Assembly (NCBI GenBank): GCA_021838985.1
Contig: JAKCCC010000028.1
Span: 1 to 10,986, forward strand
DNA length: 10,986 bases
Reading direction: 5' to 3'
Origin: Planctomycetota bacterium
GTDB lineage: Bacteria > Planctomycetota > Phycisphaerae > WQYP01
This document shows positions 1 through 6,952 of the stretch, piece after piece; position 1 is the stretch's first letter, and each line of letters opens with the position of its first letter. The translations under genes were made by a program, and so were the position numbers. Below the pieces are notes generated by a model that worked only from the letters and a program-made list of their open reading frames with translations, was not told the DNA's origin and did no database searches.

Positions 1-1
1 T

Positions 2-1294
2 ACCGCTGCCGCAACGAAACGCTCGCGTATCGCCGCTATGCTCGAAGAGCGTATTCGCCGGGGCGATTACGTGGCTAACGGCCTGCCCACGGAACCAGAG
101 TTGGCCGCCGAAGTTGGCGTGTCGCGGACGACGGCCCGGCTGGCCATGTTGGACTTAGTCCGCAAGGGCCTAATGGTCAGAAAACCGCACGGAAAACTCG
201 AACTGAGCGACCGGCATGCGTCCATTTCCGGCCGGCTGAACGTGGCGTTGCTGGTCCCCGCCTGGAGTTCGCCCTATTTTGAAGCTTGGCGGCACGCTAT
301 TGAGCACGCGGCCGTGCAGCGGAACACCTTTGTACGAACTGTGGATTTCGTGCACTGGGACGATCCGGTTATTCCCCGAACGCTTTCCAACTTCGACGGC
401 GTGTTTCTGGAACCGGGAACGGAACCGATACCCCCAACGGTAATGAAAATATTTTCCCGCACCCGACACTTGGTGGTGCTGGAAGAGGATTTAAGCGGCG
501 CCGGCATTCCCTCGGTGCAGTTGCTCCCGGCCGATTTTATCCAACTCCTGGGAGAACATCTCTATGGATTAGGCCATCGCCGGATCGACTGTTTGAACAC
601 GCAGCCCGTTTCTTCGCGGATGGCCAGGCGTCTTGAGCAGTGGCGCCTCTGGCAGAAACTGCGCCAGGTTGAAGGCCGGATTTGGGACAGCCCGGTGGAA
701 GCTTACACACATCCCACACCGCACGCCTACCACGTGATGAAGCGGTTGCTTAAGACCGGTGAGTTTCAAGCGACAGCGCTGGTGTGCCTGGATGACGCGG
801 TGGCGATCGGCGCTATGCGTGCTCTGCGCGAACAAGCCTTGCAGCCGGGCCAGGATGTTTCCGTCTGTGCCTTCGACAGCGCCGGACTGCAGCGCTACCA
901 ATATATCTCCCTGACGGTCCTGGAGCGCCCGGACGCGGGTTCCTATTTGAATATGTTCTTCGACTGGTTCGCGGCGCGGACGGAGCCTTGGACCGGACCA
1001 ACGCGCGTTCAGCCGGCCACCGTGGCTTTGTTTGCCGGCGAATCCACGGGGCCAGCGCCGGGCGTGGCGAGAGATTTCACCACAAAGGGCACGCACGCGA
1101 CGACTAACGCACGCGATCCCGACAGTCAACCGCGGGCAGGGGAAATCGGGGAACAGGCGAAGGGGGACGATTCGCCCCAACAGGCACGAGGCAGCGCAGC
1201 CGGCGGGGTCCCACCCGCCGCTGCGACTGAAACACAGTGCCGCGGCGAAAACCACGGACGAAAGCTCACGGTCGCCGTGGCGACCGTGAGATAA
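2..1294 (+). CDS. GntR/LacI-hybrid transcriptional regulator, 5'-partial
   Basis: Probable sugar-responsive DNA-binding regulator acting in the cytoplasm. Numbered from the ATG at 38, residues about 1-55 form a GntR-type winged helix-turn-helix: LPTEPELAAEVGVSRTTAR is the recognition region and GLMVRKPHGKLEL the wing. Residues about 67-335 resemble the LacI/GalR periplasmic-binding-protein-like effector domain (VALLVPAWSSPYFEAW at its start, GLGHRRI in the middle, LVCLDDAVAIGAMRAL and VSVCAFDSAG near the end). This is the AraR-like architecture. ATG 38 is the only start visible, but the frame stays open to position 2 and the upstream codons (TKRSRIAA) continue the first helix of the fold, so the true start probably lies outside the window. 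The family normally ends near residue 340; here about 77 extra residues rich in A, G, P, T and R follow, ending inside a perfect inverted repeat. The neighbouring exported glycosidases make it a plausible local regulator (inference). Confidence 0.85.
   Translation, partial: TAAATKRSRIAAMLEERIRRGDYVANGLPTEPELAAEVGVSRTTARLAMLDLVRKGLMVRKPHGKLELSDRHASISGRLNVALLVPAWSSPYFEAWRHAIEHAAVQRNTFVRTVDFVHWDDPVIPRTLSNFDGVFLEPGTEPIPPTVMKIFSRTRHLVVLEEDLSGAGIPSVQLLPADFIQLLGEHLYGLGHRRIDCLNTQPVSSRMARRLEQWRLWQKLRQVEGRIWDSPVEAYTHPTPHAYHVMKRLLKTGEFQATALVCLDDAVAIGAMRALREQALQPGQDVSVCAFDSAGLQRYQYISLTVLERPDAGSYLNMFFDWFAARTEPWTGPTRVQPATVALFAGESTGPAPGVARDFTTKGTHATTNARDPDSQPRAGEIGEQAKGDDSPQQARGSAAGGVPPAAATETQCRGENHGRKLTVAVATVR
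1265..1290. repeat. Perfect 12-bp inverted repeat overlapping the regulator's 3' end
   Basis: The arms CTCACGGTCGCC (1265-1276) and GGCGACCGTGAG (1279-1290) are exact reverse complements separated by two bases. The repeat lies inside the last codons of the regulator, two bases before its TAA stop. No T-run follows on the + strand, so it is not a classical intrinsic terminator. It may be a REP-like palindrome or a transcript-end hairpin. The inner stem GTCGCC/GGCGAC recurs at 6802-6816. Confidence 0.7.
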
Positions 1295-1305
1295 GGAATC
1301 ATAAG

Positions 1306-1325
1306 CACCGCGTTTCAACGCGGTG
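1306..1325. repeat. Perfect 9-bp inverted repeat in the regulator-prepilin spacer
   Basis: CACCGCGTT (1306-1314) and AACGCGGTG (1317-1325) are exact reverse complements separated by TC. It lies 15 bases after the palindrome at 1265-1290. No T-run follows. It could be a REP-type element or an operator-like palindrome for the adjacent regulator; the sequence alone does not decide. Confidence 0.6.
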
Positions 1326-1347
1326 AATCGATGAAAAACGTGTTTTA

Positions 1348-1418
1348 GGTTTCTAGGTTACAGGGGTCAGAGGTCAAGGAATCGTAAAGGAAAAAACTGA
1401 AAACCGAACACTGAAACC
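1348..1418. repeat. Imperfect long inverted repeat of GGTTTC/CTGAAACC type
   Basis: The segment 1348-1370 (starting GGTTTCTAGGTTACAGG, ending GTCAG) is roughly mirrored by the reverse complement of 1397-1418 (CTGAAAACC...CTGAAACC). The arms are about 22-23 bases and match at the outer GGTTTC/GAAACC and the inner CAG/CTG, with several internal mismatches. The region is purine/pyrimidine-skewed and more AT-rich than its surroundings. It looks like an intergenic repeat remnant rather than coding DNA. Confidence 0.4.
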
Positions 1419-1453
1419 TTCGTTAGTGCCGTCCCGACGGATGCGGGTTTGCA

Positions 1454-1488
1454 CCGGATCGTGTGATCCGGGGCCCGTCTTTCGCGGG
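1454..1488 (+). promoter_or_regulatory. Two adjacent hairpins in the leader of the prepilin-like gene
   Basis: CCGGATC/GATCCGG (1454-1471) forms a perfect 7-bp stem with a GTGT loop. It is followed by a small 4-bp stem CCCG/CGGG (1474-1488) with a 7-base loop. A short AT patch and the Shine-Dalgarno come immediately after. This may be a structured 5' leader; I cannot match it to a known riboswitch class. The A-run that follows is not the T-run expected for termination on this strand. Confidence 0.35.
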
Positions 1489-1497
1489 GCGTTAAAA

Positions 1498-1506
1498 AAG
1501 GAGGTG
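1498..1506 (+). promoter_or_regulatory. Perfect Shine-Dalgarno of the prepilin-like gene
   Basis: AAGGAGGTG matches the anti-Shine-Dalgarno completely and ends four bases before ATG 1511. This fixes the translation start far upstream of the expected prepilin leader. Confidence 0.75.
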
Positions 1507-1510
1507 CCTT

Positions 1511-2824
1511 ATGGGGCGGCAGTATCTACTTCCCGATGACGGCGTTTCCGTGGTGGAAGCACACGAGCTCCGACACTTGGACGGCGGCCGGAGATCGGTA
1601 GTGGTCCATACCTGCAAGCAGTTGGCCGGGCTGGAAACTGAAAAGCGTGGCGCCTCGCCTTCGCCCTTCCGCCTTCATCTCACCGCGGCGAGCCGCCTCC
1701 GGAGACCTTCCGCCTTTACCCTGATCGAGCTGCTCGTGGTCATCTCAATCATCGCCATACTCGTGAGCATTCTCTTGCCCGCCTTGGCCAAGGCCCGGGA
1801 ACTGGCTAACCGCGCCGTCTGCATGGCCAATATCCGCGGGATCATCCAATCCATGGCAACCTATGCGCAGGCTAATGAAGGGACATTTCCGATGACCATG
1901 GGTGCGAAGGGGTGGCAGGGCTACTGGAACTTTCCCGCTACACCAAAGGTGGGTGGAAGCTGGACACCGGTGGTTGCGACGAACGCCCAGGAAGCGGCGA
2001 CCGACTGGTTCCGCTCCGATCAGGATGTGAGGCGTTGCCCGATCGGAGGCATGTGGGTCATGGTGCTGCAGGGCTATACCGCCCCGTCGAGCTTTATCTG
2101 CCCGTCGGACGCCTTGGCCCTGAAACCCTCCATCGAGTACCAAAAGAGCACCTGGAGCGGCAGCACTCAGTATATCTACGCAACCGATTTCAGCGCCAAC
2201 GACGCCAACGCTTATAATTTCGGCCAATACACCAATGGCGACGGCCAGGGTCTGAGCTACTCCATCGCCTTTCCATGGGACTGGGGCTCGAGCGGCTGGC
2301 CCCAAGGGGGCGCCATGTTGACACCCGGCCTCTGGTGGACGACCAACGGCGCTACCAGCGATGTCCCGCTGGTCAGCGATTTTGCGCCCGCGGACGGCTC
2401 CCTCAACGGGGCGTACAACGGCGGCGCCTACGATAATGGTGACTATTCCCCCGGAATCTATCAGCGGATCACCACCACCCTACCCACGGCCAACACCTAT
2501 GGCCCGTACATCTACAACTCCGGCAACCATGCCGGTAACGGCCAGAACGTCGGCTTCGGCGACGATCACGTGACCTGGGAAATCTCGCCTTATGTGGGCC
2601 AGAACGGAGACAACATTTTCACTTGGAGTAACGCTGATCCGGCTGTGGTCAACGGCACAACCGACACCAAGCAGGTGGGCCTGTCCCAACTCTCCACGCC
2701 GAGTGGGCAGAATGCTGTGCAGGACCCTCCCAGAGGCACTAAGCGGTCGTCGCCCTTCGACACCTGCATGGTGCCTGTACGGACGGTGAATCCTACCACA
2801 GCCGCCACCGGTGTAGCGTGGTGA
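1511..2824 (+). CDS. Prepilin-type protein with H-X9-DG-like C-terminal motif
   Basis: Type IV pilin/pseudopilin-like envelope protein of the kind heavily expanded in Planctomycetes and Lentisphaerae. After a 68-residue leader, the class III processing motif reads A68|FTLIELLVVISIIAIL, with the conserved Glu at mature position 5 (E73) and a hydrophobic helix to about residue 91 (ILLPALAKARELANR follows). The mature part is about 369 residues, rich in G, N, T, Y and W, and includes a CPSD segment near 197-200. Near the end, NHAGNGQNVGFGDDHVTW (339-356) corresponds to the H-X9-DG processing-associated motif, with DD in place of DG, and PFDTCMVPVRT (415-425) is also typical. ATG 1511 has a perfect Shine-Dalgarno, but prepilin leaders are normally far shorter, so an internal GTG/TTG start cannot be excluded. 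The -1 residue is Ala rather than the usual Gly. It likely needs a prepilin peptidase encoded elsewhere. Its substrate or partner is unknown. Confidence 0.85.
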   Translation: MGRQYLLPDDGVSVVEAHELRHLDGGRRSVVVHTCKQLAGLETEKRGASPSPFRLHLTAASRLRRPSAFTLIELLVVISIIAILVSILLPALAKARELANRAVCMANIRGIIQSMATYAQANEGTFPMTMGAKGWQGYWNFPATPKVGGSWTPVVATNAQEAATDWFRSDQDVRRCPIGGMWVMVLQGYTAPSSFICPSDALALKPSIEYQKSTWSGSTQYIYATDFSANDANAYNFGQYTNGDGQGLSYSIAFPWDWGSSGWPQGGAMLTPGLWWTTNGATSDVPLVSDFAPADGSLNGAYNGGAYDNGDYSPGIYQRITTTLPTANTYGPYIYNSGNHAGNGQNVGFGDDHVTWEISPYVGQNGDNIFTWSNADPAVVNGTTDTKQVGLSQLSTPSGQNAVQDPPRGTKRSSPFDTCMVPVRTVNPTTAATGVAW

Positions 2825-2927
2825 GGAGCGGATAGGGCTGAACGCGGCAGCGGCGGCATAATGGGTTGGTTTGTAGCCCGCAGATGATCTTGACCGTGCC
2901 CTCACCGTGCGCGGCTTGGTGGCGCAA

Positions 2928-2976
2928 GGCCGCCGGCGGTTCGGTGACCAGTGGGACCGGCGGTCATTGCTTTTTT
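2928..2976 (+). terminator. Candidate stem-loop plus T-run before the large hydrolase
   Basis: GGCCGCCGG (2928-2936) can pair with CCGGCGGTC (2957-2965), including one G-T wobble, across a 20-base loop. A run of six T (2971-2976) begins five bases after the stem. It could terminate the prepilin transcript or act as an attenuator, because the next gene's Shine-Dalgarno starts only four bases after the T-run. The long loop and the gap before the T-run make it a weak candidate. Confidence 0.3.
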
Positions 2977-2989
2977 GACGGAGGCCTTA

Positions 2990-5900
2990 ATGAAGTGCTT
3001 GTGGGTGGTATTGGCTTCGTTGGCTTGCTTGGCTACGCGGGCAGCTGCGCCGGCAAGTGGGTCGGAATATGGATCGCGGATCATCAATCCGCCGGTCGCA
3101 TTGGCCGTCGGGCAGAGGGTGGCACTGTATGTTCGATATCTGGCTCCGGCGGCGCCCACACCGCTGCACATCCAGTTGCAAACCCACGTCGGCTGGATCG
3201 TTATAGCCAACGTTACCAAGCAGGTCAGCGGCGGCGGTGCGCTAAATGTGGACGTGGTAGTGCCGCAGAATGCCGTCGGCCAAGAGGTGCGCTTCGGTAC
3301 CTGGCTCGGAACCAAATGGCAGCATCCGCTTGGGCCGACATATTTCACGCCGTTCGTCCATGTCCTGACCACGGCCCAGGGCGTGCAAATGGCGGCGAAT
3401 GCCAAGATCCAAGCTGTTTTTCTCGCCCGCTATGGAGGCTCTCCTAATAATCGTGGGTTGGTCGGCACTTACCAAATCGAAAATCCGCAATCCACAACCC
3501 CAAAAAGCGGCGGTTGGCCCCAGACCATCGAGATGGGTTTAGCGAAACACCTTCGGGCCGCCGGCTTTACGGTCTGCCGGCTGACCAGCCGGGAATTGAC
3601 CCAACGTGCGATCGTCAATCCCTGCATATTACCGACGCTGATTGTAGTTGACATCGCCGCCGTCCCGAGCGCCGCGATACCGGTGATCGGCCAGTATGCC
3701 GCTTCCGGAGGCCATCTGGTGGCCCTCGGCGGCCCGGCGTTTTCCAGTGCCCAGTTTCGCCTGCACGGAACGTGGATCGATCGGGCCCAATTCCTGCCGC
3801 TGGCCAGGCGGAACCTCGTCGTGCATCCTCTGGCCCTCCCGAAAGCGACGGACCAATGGGTGCAGGATTCCAACGTGTCGCGCACCCTGTCAGACATCCA
3901 GTTCCTCGCCTCCGCGGAAGGGCCAGCCGGGGCGCGCGGCGCATACCGTCTCAATATCGATCTGAATCATTGGTGCACGTTTCGCCCGCGCCAGCCGCTG
4001 GCTATCCCGGCGGCGGACCGGGTAACGGTATTCTGGGCCAAAGAAAGCGAAGGCGCCCGATCCTTAACCTGGGAGTGGGATGAACGGGATGGCGCCCGTT
4101 GGATCGCCACGGTCCAACTGCATGAGCATTGGACGCGCTACGTCCTGTCGGAAAAAGATTTTGTCGGCTGGCCACATCCAGCGGTGCCGGGACGGTTTTT
4201 CTTCGGCGACCATCCACACCTAAACCACGTCGTAAGTCTGAAAATCGGCCTCGTTGCGCCGACATCACCACCCGGCCGACATGCGGTTTACATCGCGGGC
4301 GTCGGAACCGCGGCTTGGCCGACCGGTGAAGCGACGGCTGTCGCGGCCGCCCTGCAACCCCGTTTTGCCGTACCCGTGATTGAGGCCGTCTCCCCAGCCT
4401 ACAAGCTCTTTCGTGTGACCGATATGAAGACGCTGACGACGACGACGAGCTGCCCCGTTGTCTTGGCGCCTGTGTCCAGCCTGCCCACGCCCCACCGTAC
4501 GCTCGGCGTCATCGCGCGCGCCCAGGCGACGGGCTTGGACAAACGCCGCGCTGAACGGTATTTGCCCCTGCTGGCATGCCGGGATGCCAAGGGGCGGTTT
4601 GTGGCCGCCGCGGCCGCGCTAGTCTTGCCGGCCACGGAGGCGAAGCAGCCGCAAACCATTTTCAGCGTGCCGGTGACCGATCCGAACTTTTTTGCCTCAA
4701 CGGCCACGCAGCACTGGCTGGTAACCGTAATCCGTTGGATGAACCATGGCTTGTACCTGGCCGAGGGCGGCACCAAGTGGAACGCCTGCTTCGCCGGCGC
4801 CACCACGCCCATTGGGGCTGTCGTGGAAAACCGCGGTCCAACGCCGCAACCCGTGCGGGTGATCAGCACCGTGACCAACGCCGCCGGAAACATTGTGTTC
4901 CAGCACGCCTTCACCGGCACGGTCAGCCCAGGCCGTTCACAAACCTTCACCGCCAGTTGGACGCCCCCGGCGCCCCGTGGATGGGAAAGCATTTATTACG
5001 TCACGACAGTTCTACGAACCGCCCCATCGCGCAAACCCGGGGCGCCCAACGCTGCCGCATTGGCCTTGAACGCGACGGCCGCCACGTCCGTAACCACTCC
5101 GGCCGGAACAGCGCTCGACCGCCTGGCCCAGCAGTTTCGCGTGCTGGGCGCTAATCCACACCCGCACTTTGTGACCGTGCGCGATGGGGAGTTTTATCTC
5201 GACGGCCAACGCTGGTATCCCTTCGGCGTCAATTACATGCCATCCAGCGGCATCGGCCAGGAAAGCTGGGACCTGTGGGAAAACTTTTTCAGCCGTTACG
5301 ACTATGCTCCGGCCGCGGTGCAGCGCGATCTCGAGGATATCAAGGCCATGGGCTTCAACATGATCTCCACGCTGGTACACGTCAATAATCATGACGAAAT
5401 GACCAACGGCAACGTGCTCGACTTGCTGGCCCGCTGCAAAGAACTGGGCCTGCGGGTGAATTTAGCCTTGGCCGGTGACAGCCCCATGCATTTCAACTGG
5501 AAACTGGACAAACGGTGGATTCAAACCCTGCGCTTGGCGCACAACGCTACTGTCTTTGCCTACGACATCGATTGGGAGGCGCATTGGGGCAACCAGGTCA
5601 TGCGCCGGCAGTACGATCCGCTTTGGCGTCAGTGGATACTGGCACATTATGGCTCCATCGCCAAAGCCGAAGCCCTCTGGCATTGCCGCATCCCACGCCG
5701 GCGGGGCCAGATCACGAATCCCACCAACCGGCAGTTTGACAGCGAAACCCCTGCCCATGCCATGGTCATCGCGTATCGGCGATTCCTCAACGAGTTGCTG
5801 GAACGGCGTTATGGCCGGGCTCGCCAGTTGATCCATTCCATCGCTCCGCATCAGCTGGTTAGCTTCCGCATGAGCTATGCCGGCGGGGTGAACCCACGAA

Positions 5901-6514
5901 TGGGCGCATGGACCCCGTACGATCTGTACGGCTTTTCACACGCGCTGGATTTCTTCGCCCCGGAAGGCTACGCGCTCATCGCATTGAATAGGGCGAGCCT
6001 GATAAGGCGCGGGTTATTCACGCTGGCTTATGCCCGGGCCTGCAACCCCGCGATGCCGATTATTTACGCGGAGTTCGGGGCCTCAGTTTTTGACCAGGCC
6101 ATCAGCCGGGATTCCCCGGGCCTGGAAAATATCGTCGCCAGGCAGTACACGAACTTCTACCGTATGCTGCTGCGTGGTGGAGCCAACGGCGCGGTCTGCT
6201 GGTTTTTCCCCGGCGGATATCGTGTCAACGAGCAATCCGATTGCGGCGTGATCAATCCGGATCGTTCTTGGCGGCCAGTCAGCTACGTGATCCACCGTTT
6301 CGCCCCCCAGTTCGAAACGCCGCATCCGAAGCCAAAGCCTAACGCGGTGATTCCAGTCGTGCGCTCGCAGTATGAAGGTGGCGCCCCGGAGATGTACGCC
6401 CATATCGCCATACGCTGGAAACAAATAGTCAAGGTCGGTCAATTGCCGGGGCTGAGATTTGCCCGGCCGACATCGGCCCTTTCGCACGCGGCTGCCCGGA
6501 CGGCCGCGCCATAG
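2990..6514 (+). CDS. Secreted multidomain clan GH-A glycoside hydrolase (beta-galactosidase/GH42-like)
   Basis: Large exported enzyme, 1174 residues, predicted to hydrolyse beta-glycosidic bonds in a complex glycan. ATG 2990 is chosen because GGAGG (2980-2984) lies five bases upstream and a signal peptide starts there (MKCLWVVLASLACLATRAAA); an in-frame GTG at 2951 lacks this support. Order of domains: N-terminal beta-rich part (25-130); a GATase/ThuA-like Rossmann part (about 138-260, LIVVDIAAVPS and GGHLVALGGPAF), as in beta-galactosidase trimerisation modules; a galactose-binding-like beta-sandwich (about 320-440, ending GRHAVYIAGVG); a linker region to 590; an Ig-like domain (595-680); and a TIM barrel (about 725-1110) starting VRDGEFYLDGQRWYPFGVNY. 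Likely acid/base is E863 in DIDWEAHWG; likely nucleophile is E1028 in PIIYAEFG. The last 30 codons lie in a repeat duplicated at the window end. The exact GH family is uncertain; clan GH-A membership is well supported. Confidence 0.85.
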   Translation: MKCLWVVLASLACLATRAAAPASGSEYGSRIINPPVALAVGQRVALYVRYLAPAAPTPLHIQLQTHVGWIVIANVTKQVSGGGALNVDVVVPQNAVGQEVRFGTWLGTKWQHPLGPTYFTPFVHVLTTAQGVQMAANAKIQAVFLARYGGSPNNRGLVGTYQIENPQSTTPKSGGWPQTIEMGLAKHLRAAGFTVCRLTSRELTQRAIVNPCILPTLIVVDIAAVPSAAIPVIGQYAASGGHLVALGGPAFSSAQFRLHGTWIDRAQFLPLARRNLVVHPLALPKATDQWVQDSNVSRTLSDIQFLASAEGPAGARGAYRLNIDLNHWCTFRPRQPLAIPAADRVTVFWAKESEGARSLTWEWDERDGARWIATVQLHEHWTRYVLSEKDFVGWPHPAVPGRFFFGDHPHLNHVVSLKIGLVAPTSPPGRHAVYIAGVGTAAWPTGEATAVAAALQPRFAVPVIEAVSPAYKLFRVTDMKTLTTTTSCPVVLAPVSSLPTPHRTLGVIARAQATGLDKRRAERYLPLLACRDAKGRFVAAAAALVLPATEAKQPQTIFSVPVTDPNFFASTATQHWLVTVIRWMNHGLYLAEGGTKWNACFAGATTPIGAVVENRGPTPQPVRVISTVTNAAGNIVFQHAFTGTVSPGRSQTFTASWTPPAPRGWESIYYVTTVLRTAPSRKPGAPNAAALALNATAATSVTTPAGTALDRLAQQFRVLGANPHPHFVTVRDGEFYLDGQRWYPFGVNYMPSSGIGQESWDLWENFFSRYDYAPAAVQRDLEDIKAMGFNMISTLVHVNNHDEMTNGNVLDLLARCKELGLRVNLALAGDSPMHFNWKLDKRWIQTLRLAHNATVFAYDIDWEAHWGNQVMRRQYDPLWRQWILAHYGSIAKAEALWHCRIPRRRGQITNPTNRQFDSETPAHAMVIAYRRFLNELLERRYGRARQLIHSIAPHQLVSFRMSYAGGVNPRMGAWTPYDLYGFSHALDFFAPEGYALIALNRASLIRRGLFTLAYARACNPAMPIIYAEFGASVFDQAISRDSPGLENIVARQYTNFYRMLLRGGANGAVCWFFPGGYRVNEQSDCGVINPDRSWRPVSYVIHRFAPQFETPHPKPKPNAVIPVVRSQYEGGAPEMYAHIAIRWKQIVKVGQLPGLRFARPTSALSHAAARTAAP

Positions 6515-6605
6515 CACCCCTTCACAACCGGTGCCGGGTTGATTCCGCATCGCTCAATCCGGTGAAGGTTTTGTTGAAAGCGTTGGTCATAGTTTTACTC
6601 GCGCT
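6423..6605. repeat. Direct repeat copy 1 (183 bp shown)
   Basis: Matches 10804-10986 base for base except for two transitions (6523 C versus T, 6538 G versus A). The left edge falls inside the last 30 codons of the large hydrolase. The repeat spans its stop codon and runs into the small signal-peptide-like ORF at 6562. The right boundary is unknown because copy 2 is cut by the window end. Confidence 0.97.
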
Positions 6606-6750
6606 GCTGTTTACCCTGTCCGGGCCGGCGATAGGTCCTTGGATGGCCGCGTTGGCAAAGGACGCACCGACGCACGCCGGCAGTGCACGGCGGAAAATAA
6701 CGGCTGCGCCAGCCGCGCGCCCCCGCAATTTTGAAAGCGGGCACGAATAA
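6562..6750 (+). CDS. Doubtful small ORF with a signal-peptide-like N-terminus
   Basis: A GTG-started frame of 62 codons. It begins MKVLLKALVIVLLALLF, a convincing signal peptide or membrane segment of about 20 hydrophobic residues, followed by GPAIGPWMAALAKDAPTHAG and then an Arg/Ala-rich tail that does not resemble a folded domain. No Shine-Dalgarno is evident upstream. The first 44 bases lie in the direct repeat and recur at 10943. It may be the truncated 5' end of an exported-protein gene whose full version starts at 10943, a tiny membrane protein, or chance. Confidence 0.3.
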   Translation: MKVLLKALVIVLLALLFTLSGPAIGPWMAALAKDAPTHAGSARRKITAAPAARPRNFESGHE

Positions 6751-6801
6751 CATAGCGCGTAATTGTCCACAGACCCAGGCCTGACCCCGCGCTGTAGTTT
6801 A

Positions 6802-6816
6802 GTCGCCCGCGGCGAC
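6802..6816. repeat. Short perfect hairpin GTCGCC/GGCGAC
   Basis: A 6-bp stem with a CGC loop lies in the spacer before the PslG-like gene. The same stem sequence forms the core of the palindrome at 1265-1290. No T-run follows. Confidence 0.4.
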
Positions 6817-6940
6817 CTTGGGACCATGCGGTAGGCGACCAAGAAGGAGCGATTGTTGTGGCCACGAGCCGGCCGACGCATCCAATCAGGAAGCGTTAAA
6901 CAGAAACGACGGAAAAAGCTGGATGTCTACTGAGTTTCGC

Positions 6941-6946
6941 AAGGAG
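6941..6946 (+). promoter_or_regulatory. Ribosome-binding site of the PslG-like gene
   Basis: AAGGAG is followed by a 6-base spacer and ATG 6953. It decides between this start and the in-frame upstream start at 6818, which would put an uncharged-signal-free, non-exported extension before the signal peptide. Confidence 0.75.
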
Positions 6947-6952
6947 TCACAC

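Larger units (their letters stand above)
6515..6952. other. Intergenic spacer between the two glycoside hydrolase genes
   Basis: This 438-base spacer holds most of direct repeat copy 1, a doubtful 62-codon ORF, a short perfect hairpin GTCGCC/GGCGAC (6802-6816, 3-base loop) and the ribosome-binding site of the next gene. I see no convincing sigma-70-type promoter, T-tailed terminator or RNA gene in it. Confidence 0.6.

Noticed and set aside
569-1318. 249-codon minus-strand frame opposite the regulator
   Set aside because: Arg/Pro/Ala-rich translation without domain-like sequence, antisense to a well-supported regulator.
1341-1420. CRISPR-like or tandem-repeat reading of the recurring CTGAAA/AGGTCA words
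   Set aside because: The words are short and irregularly spaced, with no constant repeat unit or spacer length.
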